Of a stretch of DNA of 64,000 nucleotides, positions 1 through 10,209 are shown piece by piece (the stretch's first letter is position 1; the number at the start of each line of letters is the position of its first letter). A model generated the notes under the pieces. That model was not told where the DNA came from, made no database searches, and saw only the letters and a list, made by a program, of their open reading frames with translations. Made by a program: the position numbers and the translations under genes. The DNA is from Micrasema longulum (taxonomy: Eukaryota; Arthropoda; Insecta; Trichoptera; Brachycentridae), in the NCBI GenBank assembly GCA_022494885.1, contig JAGVSM010001329.1, positions 1-64,000 of the forward strand, written 5' to 3'.

Positions 1-224
1 CTTATACAGAACAACATAAAAACACATTATGGGCATACAAATATTTTCATGAATTCTAATCTATATGTGGGCTTCAGTATGGCGATCACCACCCCCGAAA
101 GTGACAAATACTAGTCTTTATTGAGGAGGTGGTAGATCGCTTACACATACTGAAGCCTCCTATGCTACATTAAAGCCCCAGGAAGGGCCGCCAAGTTGGT
201 GCATGTGCTTTTACGTCGGCAACA
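1..224 (-). repeat. 3' LTR of the BEL/Pao element (partial)
   Basis: This matches 6159-6381 almost base for base. The differences are one extra A near position 20, G/A at about 168 and G/A at about 207. It begins, on the minus strand, with TGTTGCCGACG directly after the polypurine tract. About 640 bp of this LTR lie before the window start. Confidence 0.93.
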
Positions 225-2037
225 CTCCCCCCTGCCGAGGAGGCATCTCTGCGCCGACGTCGTCCTTGATCTGTAACACGGCGAGCTTGACGGCGGGTCG
301 TGTGTAGGTTCCGGTGGCTGTCTGGACCCGGGCGCTCCTGACTTGTCCATCCTTCCCTGGTGTGACTGCTATGACGCGTCCCCGCGGCCATTCATTCCGC
401 GGGAGGGCGGCGTCCGTTATTATGACCAGGTCATCGACCATGATCGGCGTGGCGGCCTGTTGCCACTTCCGTCGCTGTGCCAACGTCGGGAGATATTCCC
501 TCATCCATCTTTTCCAAAATGCGTCGGCTAGTTTCTGCGCCACCCGCCATTGTTTTCTGAGGCACAGTTCGGGCGGCGTGTCTCTGTAATCGGCCAGATG
601 CGGCTGGGCCCCGCTCGACCCGATGAGAAAGTGCATCGGAGTCAGCGGAGCGTCGTCTCGGCTATCAAGCGAGACGTGGGTTAGGGGCCGAGTGTTTACT
701 GTGTACTCGGCCTCCGCTATCGCTGTCATTAGCGTTTCCTCTCGGGGGGCTTGTTCCTTTAGAATCACCATAAGCGCCCCCTTTATCGACCGGACGAGCC
801 GGTCCCAGGCTCCCCCCATGTGTGGCGCCGATGGCGGGTTGAACACCCATTTGATCCCTCTCCTTGTCGCCTCGTTCTGTAGTTCGGGATCGTGGGCTAG
901 TTCCTTCATGGCGGCCGCCATCTCTTTGTCTGCGCCTCTGAAGTTCGTCCCGTTGTCCGAGTAGAGCGTTGTCGGATGTCCTCTGCGGGCCGCCATCCTT
1001 CTGAGGGCCTGCACCGTCGAGTCAGTACTCAACGACGGTGTGATCTCAATATGCACGGCCCTCGTAACCATGCACGTAAACAGGGCCCCGTATCGTTTCT
1101 CCCGGCGTCTTCCGATAGTTACGTATACGGGCCCGAACATGTCCACCCCACAGTGGGTAAAAGGCCTTACATGATGATCGAGTCGGCCGGCAGGCAGCTG
1201 TCCCATGAGCGGAGGCTGCGGGCGGGCCTTCTGTATTCGACAGTAGCGGCACTCGTATATAATTTTCCTTATATTTGTCCGTAATCGTGTTATAAAGAAC
1301 TGTTGTCTGAGTTCGCTGAGTGTCCGCTCTGTACTTGCGTGTTGCCGCGACTCGTGATAATGCCTTATCAATAGACGCGTATAGGCGTGCGCTCCGTCCA
1401 GTATGACGGGCGCCTGTAGTTGCTCGCTCACCGCGGGGGCTTCCATAATTCGCGTCCCCATTCTGAGGACGCTATCTTTATCGAGGTAGGGAGTGAGGCC
1501 CAGCAGGCGGCTGTTCCGCGGGAGGCACTCCCCCCGTCTAATTGCGGCTATCTCAGCGTGGTAACTGTCTGTCTGGCTTATGAGTATCCACGCCCTCTCT
1601 GATGCCTTGAGTTCCGGGGCGATGAGTGTCGCGCTTCCTGTATTCTTTTTCCTGCAGCGGTTTATGAAGCGCAACACCCACGCTGTAGTCCTGATCAGTC
1701 TCCGCCAGGAGGAAAATCTTCTTTCGTCCGGGAGGGCTGTCATCACGATGGCACTGTTCGCACACTTTATTTCACTGCTTGTATCCGGGGTCGCCGTTAT
1801 TACCTTGAGCGGAGGCCATTGACTTTTATTTTTCTTTATGAAACTCGGCCCACTGAACCACATGCCGGCCGGGGAGATGTCTGGTATCTCGCCGTCCCGC
1901 GTCCCGAGATCAGCGGGGTTCTTCTTTCCTGGTACCCACCGCCACTCTTGAGCGTTCGTTAGCTCATCTATTTCCCCTAGGCGGTGGGCTACAAATGGCG
2001 TGAAGATGCGCGAATCACTCTGGACCCAGCACAGCAC
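211..2037 (-). CDS. BEL/Pao pol, RNase H end and integrase (frame-shifted from upstream part)
   Basis: This 608-residue frame carries the end of RNase H and then integrase, which joins element cDNA to the chromosome. A zinc-binding HHCC region lies at about residues 226-266 (H226/H228 ... C263, C266). The DDE core has D299 (GVDMFGP) and D361 (YSDNGTNF). The third acidic residue falls in HMGGAWDRLV as D412, where the family usually has Glu. The frame starts inside RNase H, so its first Met is not a true start. It is the continuation of the frame ending at 2052, from which it is separated by an apparent one-base deletion. It stops inside the 3' LTR, as is common for BEL/Pao. Confidence 0.93.
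   Translation of the reverse strand: MLCWVQSDSRIFTPFVAHRLGEIDELTNAQEWRWVPGKKNPADLGTRDGEIPDISPAGMWFSGPSFIKKNKSQWPPLKVITATPDTSSEIKCANSAIVMTALPDERRFSSWRRLIRTTAWVLRFINRCRKKNTGSATLIAPELKASERAWILISQTDSYHAEIAAIRRGECLPRNSRLLGLTPYLDKDSVLRMGTRIMEAPAVSEQLQAPVILDGAHAYTRLLIRHYHESRQHASTERTLSELRQQFFITRLRTNIRKIIYECRYCRIQKARPQPPLMGQLPAGRLDHHVRPFTHCGVDMFGPVYVTIGRRREKRYGALFTCMVTRAVHIEITPSLSTDSTVQALRRMAARRGHPTTLYSDNGTNFRGADKEMAAAMKELAHDPELQNEATRRGIKWVFNPPSAPHMGGAWDRLVRSIKGALMVILKEQAPREETLMTAIAEAEYTVNTRPLTHVSLDSRDDAPLTPMHFLIGSSGAQPHLADYRDTPPELCLRKQWRVAQKLADAFWKRWMREYLPTLAQRRKWQQAATPIMVDDLVIITDAALPRNEWPRGRVIAVTPGKDGQVRSARVQTATGTYTRPAVKLAVLQIKDDVGAEMPPRQGGVLPT
225..237 (-). promoter_or_regulatory. polypurine tract (plus-strand primer site)
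   Basis: On the element's strand the bases just before the 3' LTR read CGGCAGGGGGGAG, a purine run ending exactly at the TGTTG start of the LTR. This is the expected position of the primer for second-strand DNA synthesis in LTR retrotransposons. Confidence 0.8.
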
Positions 2038-2051
2038 CGTAGTAGAATCTG

Positions 2052-5000
2052 TCAGTAGTAGGTATCGCGTATATTACTTCCGCATTCTTTCTTGATTGTG
2101 GCCGCCAGTTGTGCGGCCATGAGCGCGGCTTGTAATTCCAGGCGTGGAATTGATAGCGCTCGTAGCGGGCTAACTCGGCACTTGCTAGCCATGAACGTCG
2201 CATTCCTTCCGGCGGCGTTCTCCTCCACGATGTAGGCTACGGCGCAGCTCGCTTGCTCCGAGGCATCGGAAAATACGTGCAGCTCGGAAAATACGTGCAG
2301 CTCTACTGGCTGGCCCTTGGCGCTCGATACGCGCCGCGGTATAACGCACTCGGTATTGCGTAATATGTCCACCCAAGTGCGCCATTTCTCTGCGTGTTCT
2401 TCATTCACTTGTTCGTCCCACTCTATGTGGGAGCGCCACACATCTTGTAGCAGTATTCGCGGGCGTATTGTCAAACACCCTACGAAACCGAGTGGATCGA
2501 AAATGCTCATAACTTCACTTAGCATCTGCCGTTTTGTGGGCCTCTCTGTTGGAACCTCCCGTGACACTTTAAATTTAAATTGAAACTCGTCTGTCACCGG
2601 GTCCCATTTGATGCCGAGGACCCTCTCTGTCACGGAGGTTCCGCTAATTATTTCGCGTGCGCTTTTCCCTCTCAGACTTGAAGGAATCGCTTCCATTACG
2701 GAGGGATCATTACTCGCCCAATTCGCGAGGATGAATCCGCCCCGCCGTAGTAGTTCGCTGACATCGTGGCGCAGTTGTATCGACTCTGTTGCACTGTCTA
2801 CGGCATCCATATAGTCGTCCATGTAGAATTTATTTCGCACAGCATCCCTGGCGGCGGCCATCTCTTGCCCGTGATCTTCTGCGACTTGATTTCTCACGTA
2901 CTGTGCGCTGCTCGGTGAACACGCCGCGCCGAACGTCATCGACGTCATAATCATTTCCCGAATTTCTTCTTCGGGACTATCGCGCCTGAGGAACAGCTGC
3001 GCCCTCTGGTCTTCTTTTCTTATTTTAATTTGGAGAAACTTCTCCCTTATATCTGCTGCCAGCGCGATCTTTCCCTCGCGAAATCGCATTATATTTCCCA
3101 TAAGTGATGAGAGAAGGTCCGGGCCGTTGGCCAACATGTCGTTCAATGACTTCCCGTTGCAGCGGCTGGCGGCGTCAAATACTATCCGTATTTTATCCGG
3201 TTTATTCACGTTCGTCACTGCAAAATGCGGCAAAAACCAAAGCCCACTCGCAGTGTCTTGTCTTTCAGCCAGCGTCAGTTCCCGGGCATACCCCTTGTCT
3301 AGATATTCTTTAATCTTTAACTTGTAAGCCGCGGCGAATTCACTGTTTTTACTGAACTTTTTCTCTATGCTTAAAAATCGATTCAGCGCTGTACGGCGAT
3401 TATCCGGTAAACATATTCTATTGTCTTTCCACAGTAGCCCTGTCTCGTACTGTCCTTGCGGTAGGAAACGTGTCGTGGCTCTCATGGTTTCTGTGGCTCG
3501 CGCCTCCTGACGCGATATCTTGGCTGTCGAACTTATACCTAACGCGTCGACGGCGTAATTTTGTTTAACTAGATTTTCTAGTCTCTGTTCTGTACTAAGC
3601 GCCATTAGTATGCTGGCGTTAGTCTGGCGTGTCCGCCCACCGTGTATCACCTTTCCTAAGGCTGTCACTGAGGCGATGTATTCCCCGCATCTCCGTGCCT
3701 CTCTCGTCACTATGAGAGAGGCGTTATCTTGGCCGATGAGTAACTGCGGGCACACTTGTCGCATCCTGCCTTCCCCTTCAATCACGGGCTGTAGCGGCAG
3801 ACTCAGCTTCTGTATTGTGTTTGCGCGGAGAGTGAATAAATCTTCCGTAACTCCGCGCACTTTAATTGTGACTTTTCTTGATGCACTATCTGTTACGCAC
3901 ATTCCGCCGGCACCGTGGATTTTTAATCCTCGAGTCTCTCCCGGCGCGCCGATGTCGTTTGCTATTTTTGCGTCAATCAATGTCACGGTTGATCCCTCAT
4001 CTAGTAACGCGTACGCGTTCACTCGTCCTCGCGGACCACTTAACCTGACGGGAATCACTTTTAGGAGGACCGGTTCCTCCCGAGCGTAGGTGCTCGTCAC
4101 TATATTATTCGTCCGCGAACTGTGGCCGTAATCGTAGTTTCTTTCATTTGAACTCGCGGCGCGGGTTTCGTTCGCAGTCGGTCTGTTTCCCCCGGCGCCC
4201 GCCGCTGCAGGCGTGTCGCGGCGGGCATTATTATCTGGCGCTCGTATATCGGCGCTAGACCGAGCTTCACTGATATCGGCACTATTTCTGTCGTGTAATG
4301 TCTTGTGATGTGTTCGGCGACATCCATCGAGGCCGCACTTTTTTACATTTCTACACTTTATCGCCCGATGAGTGTTCGATAAACACGAAAAACACAAATT
4401 CTTTCGCTTCACTATGTCCCATCTTTCCGAAATACTACACTCTATGTATTCCTGGCACGTTTGTAGTAAATGTCCTCGTCCGCACAAAACACATGACGCT
4501 ACACTTTTCCCGTTTCCCTCTGTTGAAATCACTGTATGCACTTGTTCTCGCTTCTGTGGCTTCTCGCGTTGTTTTCCGCTGTACACTTGCGGCTCTATTC
4601 CGCCGCCTATCATCGAAGATTCCGTTAAATCTTCCAAAAAGAGCGCGAAATCCTTCGCGGAGGGCCTCACCCGGTTTCCTCTTCTGCTGTACCGCCAGAG
4701 AGACTTCATGCACAGCGGTAACTTGCTCACTAGTTCACTTAGTAGTTGTGGCGTAGACATGTAATCGCCACCGAAGCCTTCTAAGGTCGCTATCGCGTTC
4801 CGAACTGCGCTAGACAGATCTACTAATGCTTGCGTAGATCCGTCGTTCTGTATGCAGCGGAGCCTTCTCACTTTTTCCAACAAGGAAGACGCTACAATGT
4901 CCGGCTGGCCGTAGTGTAGCTCCAACGTCTTCATTATCACCCTCACTTGGCTTGGATCCACTAGTACTGACGACACAGATTCTCTTGCCCGTCCTTTTAA

Positions 5001-5468
5001 CGCACGCTGTAGACGCAGGAGGTTTTCTGGATCCGAAAGGCAGCACATCTCCGTCGACTGAGTGTACTGCGATTTGAAAGTAGCCCATTCCTGCGGCTCT
5101 CCGGCGAAGGCGGGTAGGTCCTTGGCAGTAGATTGGCGCGCTATCATGGCGCCGACTCTGCTGACATCCTCTGGGGCTGAAGTCGGGCTTCTTCCTTGCG
5201 AAGCCTCTAGTAGAATCGCCATTTTGGACAGCACCGTCATGATGCCGTCCATATCCGTAGTACGCGGCGCGGGCTCGGGATTCGTCTCCAAGGGCACGCG
5301 TCGGTCTTGATCGTGTAGTGAAGCACGGAGCGTTCGAACCTGCGTCCTCAGCCGCTGGACTGTATCTTCGGATGTGTCCGACTCGGCTGAGTCCTGATCT
5401 GTAGCAGGGTCTTCTCTCGGTTCCGTGCCTCCTCGACCCGCGCGGAGTGAAGGGGTTCTCGAAGTCAT
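2052..5468 (-). CDS. BEL/Pao gag-protease-reverse transcriptase-RNase H polyprotein
   Basis: 1138 residues, starting 48 bases after the 5' LTR. The order is: a gag region of the DUF1759 type (about 115-285), cysteine/histidine zinc knuckles (about 326-392, CVLCGRGHLLQTC then CFSCLSNTHRAIKC), a retropepsin-like protease with LLDEGSTVTLID (D490), and reverse transcriptase (about 757-960) with ADIREKF and the catalytic YMDDYMD at 882-888. RNase H begins about 1056 with FSDAS. The protein would form particles and copy RNA into DNA. Two oddities: a six-residue tandem duplication (residues 1056-1067) just before the first RNase H catalytic Asp, and premature termination after RDTYY at the next RNase H motif, caused by a one-base loss. 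Confidence 0.95.
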   Translation of the reverse strand: MTSRTPSLRAGRGGTEPREDPATDQDSAESDTSEDTVQRLRTQVRTLRASLHDQDRRVPLETNPEPAPRTTDMDGIMTVLSKMAILLEASQGRSPTSAPEDVSRVGAMIARQSTAKDLPAFAGEPQEWATFKSQYTQSTEMCCLSDPENLLRLQRALKGRARESVSSVLVDPSQVRVIMKTLELHYGQPDIVASSLLEKVRRLRCIQNDGSTQALVDLSSAVRNAIATLEGFGGDYMSTPQLLSELVSKLPLCMKSLWRYSRRGNRVRPSAKDFALFLEDLTESSMIGGGIEPQVYSGKQREKPQKREQVHTVISTEGNGKSVASCVLCGRGHLLQTCQEYIECSISERWDIVKRKNLCFSCLSNTHRAIKCRNVKKCGLDGCRRTHHKTLHDRNSADISEARSSADIRAPDNNARRDTPAAAGAGGNRPTANETRAASSNERNYDYGHSSRTNNIVTSTYAREEPVLLKVIPVRLSGPRGRVNAYALLDEGSTVTLIDAKIANDIGAPGETRGLKIHGAGGMCVTDSASRKVTIKVRGVTEDLFTLRANTIQKLSLPLQPVIEGEGRMRQVCPQLLIGQDNASLIVTREARRCGEYIASVTALGKVIHGGRTRQTNASILMALSTEQRLENLVKQNYAVDALGISSTAKISRQEARATETMRATTRFLPQGQYETGLLWKDNRICLPDNRRTALNRFLSIEKKFSKNSEFAAAYKLKIKEYLDKGYARELTLAERQDTASGLWFLPHFAVTNVNKPDKIRIVFDAASRCNGKSLNDMLANGPDLLSSLMGNIMRFREGKIALAADIREKFLQIKIRKEDQRAQLFLRRDSPEEEIREMIMTSMTFGAACSPSSAQYVRNQVAEDHGQEMAAARDAVRNKFYMDDYMDAVDSATESIQLRHDVSELLRRGGFILANWASNDPSVMEAIPSSLRGKSAREIISGTSVTERVLGIKWDPVTDEFQFKFKVSREVPTERPTKRQMLSEVMSIFDPLGFVGCLTIRPRILLQDVWRSHIEWDEQVNEEHAEKWRTWVDILRNTECVIPRRVSSAKGQPVELHVFSELHVFSDASEQASCAVAYIVEENAAGRNATFMASKCRVSPLRALSIPRLELQAALMAAQLAATIKKECGSNIRDTYY
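2267..2302. repeat. 18-bp tandem duplication inside RNase H coding region
   Basis: Two back-to-back identical 18-bp units add six residues (the block ELHVFS occurs twice) immediately before the catalytic FSDAS. It keeps the frame. It looks like a copying slip specific to this copy. Confidence 0.85.
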
Positions 5469-5516
5469 CTCTAGGCGCTCTGCGATGAAGATCCGGTTCT
5501 TCTCGAAGGACCAACT

Positions 5517-6381
5517 TGTAACAGACGCGGCGGATCACTGCTTCGTCCGTAGCAATCGCGCCCGTCACAAGAACTGTATTTCTATAGGTGCTGGTGTCAA
5601 ACGCAGAGTGGCCGGGCGTAGGCGGGCCTCGGCCGACGAACGATAAACTCCGGGGGAGGTATCGTCGCCTAGAGATCCCTTGCGGGGTCGCTAGCGAGTA
5701 GCGCTGGCGGCCGCAATCCTGAGTCAGGCAACCGGGTTGTAAGGCCGGTATCTCTCCGTTGGTGGGAACGGCGGGGTGTGTTCCGGGGAAGTATCCAAGG
5801 GTCCAAAATCCAATCCAAAGGGGTCCGAGTTCCAAGTCCAGGGGGGTAGCGGTGTTCGAATCCAGGTGGCGATGAGGTCCGGTTTGAAGCGAGGTAGGGA
5901 GGTGAAGTGGAGAGTAGAAATCCTTAGTAGTGTGGTGAGATGACTGACTTTATTTTTCCCCGGCGGGGCTATATATACAACATTTTGCCGTGCGGCGGTG
6001 GGCTAGGCCAATAGCGGGCGGTGCTAGGTTGACCAATCACGCGGCGAGAGAGATAGCGAGCACATTTGCCGGCTCTATCGGTCTCTCTCGCGCCACGTAT
6101 AGGTCCCCACCCTCCCGCTACCGGCCGCAGTTCCCCGCCGACCGCGCGGCGATCAACACTTATACAGAACAACATAAAACACATTATGGGCATACAAATA
6201 TTTTCATGAATTCTAATCTATATGTGGGCTTCAGTATGGCGATCACCACCCCCGAAAGTGACAAATACTAGTCTTTATTGAGGAGGTGGTAGATCGCTTA
6301 CACATACTGAAGCCTCCTATGCTACATTAAAACCCCAGGAAGGGCCGCCAAGTTGGTGCATGTACTTTTACGTCGGCAACA
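5517..6381 (-). repeat. 5' LTR of the BEL/Pao element (complete, about 865 bp)
   Basis: It runs, on the minus strand, from TGTTGCC (6381) to TTACA (5517). It is followed at once by AGTTGGTCCTTCGAG, a leader motif of the kind often seen after BEL/Pao 5' LTRs and the likely tRNA primer-binding area. It is GC-rich compared with the surrounding DNA. The outer flank begins ATTAAAATTG. Confidence 0.85.
5970..5978 (-). promoter_or_regulatory. TATA box of the BEL/Pao LTR promoter
   Basis: TATATATAG on the element's strand lies within the 5' LTR, about 500 bases upstream of the gag start. GGGAAAAATAAAG follows closely, so promoter and polyadenylation-type signals lie together, as in many LTRs. Confidence 0.55.
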
Positions 6382-6528
6382 ATTAAAATTGTTTAATTTT
6401 TATTTATTTTATTATTTTGTTTTGCATTTTTTGTCTCTTTTTTATGTTATTTTGTAAACTTGCCAAACACAAGAGCCAGACTCTTTTTTGGCAAATTCAA
6501 CCTTAAATGTTTAATTTTTTTTTACTGA

Positions 6529-7165
6529 ATGTGTTGTATATTTATGATAATAAAGGTTTTTATTAAAAAAAATATTGTTTTCAATGTTGAAAATAAATCG
6601 TATATATTTAAGAACAAAAATGTATTTACAAGTAATTCAAATAGATCAAGTCAAAGAAGGAATCGTGTGTTAGAAATACCACATTGTATAACGAGGCTAG
6701 CACAGAGACATGCATATTTTATAGGCCCAAAAATTTTTAATCCTTTTTTACCGAAAATATTTAATTGAACCCAAATTTTCAAAACACACGCACTATCCTG
6801 GATTCAAACTAAAGATATAAGCTCTTTTTTTCTATGATATATTTTGTTGCCCTTTAATAATAAGGAATGTTTTTTAAAATATTTTTTATTTCCTTTTTTA
6901 ATTACTATAAAAAAAGTACCTTATCTTTTACAGAATATTTTCTTTTCTCTTTCTTATATTTCACAAAAATATTATACCTGTCTATTTATTTTAGGAGTAA
7001 AAATTCATAAACATTTCTTGTATACCCACGAACGGGCCATGCCTTTGTGGGATTTTTTGTTTACTAAATTTACTGTTAATATGTATTTCATTTCATTGTT
7101 ATGTAATTATCCTTTATTTTTTTAATACTCTATTTACCTTTTATGTATATTGTAAAAAAACAAAA
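6529..7165 (+). pseudogene. non-LTR retrotransposon 3' end (RT C-terminal tail plus 3' UTR)
   Basis: The open stretch 6529-6768 contains NRSSQRRNRVLEIPHC and AYFIGPKIFN, the pattern that closes reverse transcriptase in CR1/Jockey-type LINEs (basic stretch, then GxxxWN-like GPKIFN, then LP). The same sequence recurs on the opposite strand at 26,397-26,760. The downstream AT-rich part, including a CCTTTGTGGGATTTTTTG block near 7043, is repeated at 37,560-38,075, so it is the element's 3' UTR. It is 5'-truncated and no RT core is present. Confidence 0.7.
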
Positions 7166-7169
7166 TTTT

Positions 7170-8075
7170 TATTTTTATTTTTATTTATTTCGAATACAAA
7201 CAGATGTACAGGTTAAATGAATTAAAAAAAAAAAAAAAACTATATAAAATGTATACATAGTAGGGCCTGTCATCCAATTCACTATTCACTAAATAATACT
7301 GTAATAAAGCGACGACGGCTTGAAGTTTAAACTATCTAAATAATAAATATACTATATATTAAAATAAGATAAATATGGACAAAACAATGAGATAGTGGAA
7401 AGGAAAAGAAGGAAATTGATCAGGAGTGGTAAAAGATGATTGAATTACTTTCGTAAGAGTGGAAAATTGCATTTGATTTAATGATTAAATGAATTATGAA
7501 TGAAGAGCATGAATCAAGCCTATTATTTCTCTTCTGTACATATTGTATGGAGTGTTAAATATATCAAGACTATTATTTTTTTTGTTAAATGTTTCACATA
7601 TACGAGGGATCGTAGAATGTTTCCGATGATTACTTTTATATTTACGAATATAGAAAATATCAGAGAGTCTAGTTGGCCTGGAGGGGACACGATAAGCAAG
7701 TAGATTAATGAGTTCCGGGGAATCGAATTTATTATTGACAATTTTATAAAGCAGGATCTGATCAAACATATCTCTTCTGTGTGCTAATGAATCAAGGTTA
7801 TACAATTTTAATGAAGCTAAATAATTTGGAAAATGCAAATGAAATTTGTATTCAAGTTTTTTTCAGGATTTTTTTTGAACACCCTCGATTCTATTAATAT
7901 TTAATTTAATAAACAGGAGACCAGATAGCAGTGCAATATTCAAGATGGGGGCGTACGTATGTTATGTAAAGCAATATAAATGAACCTAAGTTTTTAAAAG
8001 ATTTACACAGCCGCATGATAAATCCAGTCATTTTGTATGCCTTGTTAATTATAGTTTCTATATGATCATCATATC
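7170..8075 (-). pseudogene. non-LTR retrotransposon relic, RT C-terminal part
   Basis: On the minus strand, about 8070 down to 7494 gives KSFKNLGSFILLYITYVRPH, then EYCTAIWSPVY, then INRIEGVQKK, then SLAHRRDMFDQILLYKIVNN with FRVPxR-like YRVPSRPTR. This is the standard order after the catalytic core of Jockey/CR1-type reverse transcriptases. Several stops and shifts break it. The 345-bp open piece at 7494-7838 is the best-preserved part. T-rich sequence at 7170-7260 is its A-rich tail read from the other strand. Confidence 0.8.
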
Positions 8076-8363
8076 ATCTCCCACTCTACCCTCCGCCGAT
8101 ACCGACTACTCTACAAGACCTTCGCCTGCCCTTGGATTCGGCTACTGGACTCCCCACCTTACGGATCCCGACCGCGGCGCTTTCTTCCGGAATTAAGAGT
8201 CCTTTACCGAGTAATTTGGCTTTTGGCTGTAGTGAAACCTGTGTGTGCTTCGTTCTTCGGTTTCTGCTGCCTTATAACTAGCAGAAGGGACGACCTAATG
8301 AAAGTGGTGGACCTGCCAACTCGTTGGTAGCGTCAGCTACACTGAAAGCGCATTTTTTATTTT

Positions 8364-8652
8364 TGGTACCTACCTAACATCAAGATAGAAGAAATTCAAA
8401 ATTAGAAGATTCGGATTTAGAACAAAAACCAAACGACATTTTACTTTGAAAGTGGTTGGATTCTTCGCGCGTCGTGGAAAACACTATTACATTTTATAGT
8501 TCATTTTGTCATCCAGTGCCAGAAGTTGAAGAACATTCAGATCATATTAAAGGTAGGCATCCATTCCATGTTCCTATCCTTTTTCAAATATTTCCTAATC
8601 ACAAAACTGAATGAAATTCGTTTTTCATTTACAATCCGCCTTTTCGTTAACA
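8364..8652 (+). repeat. dispersed repeat with exon-like segment, copy 1
   Basis: About 290 bp here recur at 63,625-63,931 at roughly 85-90% identity by eye. One frame reads SSRVVENTITF and then CHPVPEVEEHSDHIK, and the other copy conserves DPVPEIEEHSDYIK. The segment ends at AAAG|GTAGG, a donor-like site, with TTTCATTTACA about 75 bases later as a decayed acceptor (CAG in copy 2). A stop lies upstream in this copy. It could be an exon of a repeated gene or a mobile element with an intron. I do not recognise the protein. Confidence 0.6.
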
Positions 8653-8814
8653 GTGGGTGTTTGGGGACGCTATCATAGTATGAAGGATTGGGTTTTTGTA
8701 TTGCGTGTTGGTTGGATGATAGGTCGGTTATTAGATTAGTTGATAGGTCTTGACTAGGATGCTAGATTTTGAATAGGTTGATGCTAGGTTTTCGTTGTGC
8801 TAGGAAAAGAGCGA

Positions 8815-10170
8815 TTTTATTTCATTTATTTATTTATTTAATCCAATATAAAATACAAATACATAATTAACAAAATGTTTATACAATAGGTAGGTAAATT
8901 CAATATACATATATGTCTTTTTCATTGATATAGCCACTCCACTGGCCCACAGGTACGTTCCGGAGTGTCAGTGTATTATTTATTTATACATAATTTCACA
9001 TCAATTGAGAAAAATTCTAAAGAAATAAAAAAAAAAAAAAATAAAACATACCTACATCAATAAAACGAAAAAGGATTTTCAAGAAACTAAAATTATATTC
9101 TTATATATGAAACATATTCCTCAGCTTCCTGTCTAGTCTTTTTAGCAATCCATTTATGTACTCTAGCTTTGAAAATATTGTTTTTCATTTTGTTCGCCAA
9201 TATGTCCTTGCTTAAAAAGTTGTATAGCTTAGGGGCCAGAAAAGTATAATGCCTTTGTCCGTAATTTGTTTTTTTCTTTGGGAGCAGAAGTATTGTCTTT
9301 TGTCTTTACCTAGTGTCGTTAATTTGTTGTCCGTCATTATGTCTGCCGGGATTTTGATGGAAATGTCTTAAAATTGTCTTTATGTGTATTTGTCTTATGT
9401 CTAGTACTGGAAATTTTGTAAAAAGTCTTTCTGTATTGGTAAGGCTTTTTGTTGGCTACTCTTAGTAAGGCTTTTTGGGCTTTTATTAATGGCTCTAATG
9501 TAGTTTTATTTGTTCCTCCCCATCCTATTATTCCGTAACTAATAGTTGATTGTGCTAGAGCATAGTATACATTAATTAAAGTTGCTTTGTTTAGGATGTT
9601 TCTAATGTTTTTAAATAAATATTTCATTTTTCTTAGTTTGGTTGCTGTCTTATTTACGTGTATGTTCCACCTTAAGTAACTATCAATGTGCATACCTAGA
9701 TATTTTATATGATCGACCTTTTCTATAGTTTGGCAGTCACAGTCGCTGTTTCTTACATTTGCACATTCATGAATTTTAAGCGTTCTTTCTGTTGGCTGAT
9801 TCCGTTTGTCTATACTAAAAGTCAGATATTTTGTTTTGTGCGCGTTAAGTGTAAGTAAGTTATAATCTAGCCCTGTTTTCGTCTTTTCCAAGCCCTTCTC
9901 ACTTTTGCTGTACACTTCCTTCCAGCTTTTAGCGTGGAATAAAAGCACCGTATTATCTGCGAAAGTTACAATGCGTCCATCAACATTCAAGTTACATAGT
10001 CCATTTATGTAAATAAAAATATATGTATATTAGAAATAATGTAGACCCTAATGTACTTCCCTGAGGTACTCCAAAATTTCCGGTAAGATTTTCGCTAATT
10101 GTATGACTTATTTTCACAGTTTGTCTTCTTTTAAAAATAAAACTTTCGAACTACTTTATACACATACCTT
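8815..10170 (-). pseudogene. non-LTR retrotransposon relic with RT core (minus strand)
   Basis: Reading down from about 10,130: GNFGVPQGSTLGSTLF (RT motif with PQGS), a short duplicated or shifted patch near 10,015, then 9990-9337 open for 217 codons. That frame has FADNTVLL (catalytic FADD box with Asn in place of the second Asp), LTLNAHKTKYLTF, HIKYLGMHID and ISYGIIGWGGTNK. This is Jockey/CR1-type RT. The change at the catalytic Asp and the frame breaks mark it as dead. The 3' region ends at a (TTTA)n block at 8820-8840, the A-rich tail in reverse. Confidence 0.85.
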
Positions 10171-10209
10171 TTATTCCATATGCTTGTAATTTCTTAACTA
10201 AAATTTTAT

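Larger units (their letters stand above)
1..6381 (-). mobile_element. BEL/Pao LTR retrotransposon, nearly complete, right part of its 3' LTR cut by window start
   Basis: The element reads on the minus strand: 5' LTR at 5517-6381, gag-pol at 5468-211, polypurine tract at 225-237 and 3' LTR at 224 down to the window edge. The LTRs begin TGTTGCC and end in TTACA, giving the TG...CA form. The YMDDYMD RT box, the gag zinc knuckles and the RNase H-integrase order fit BEL/Pao. Over the 224 bases seen in both LTRs I count two substitutions and one single-base length difference, so the insertion is recent. The full element would be about 7.0 kb. The target duplication cannot be checked because one flank lies outside the window. 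The coding region has one frame-breaking lesion near 2050. Confidence 0.95.

Noticed and set aside
4810..5835. 341-codon minus-strand open frame across the LTR-gag junction
   Set aside because: It overlaps the gag start in another frame and reads largely Arg/Pro/Gly-rich. It is a shadow of the GC-rich LTR and gag.
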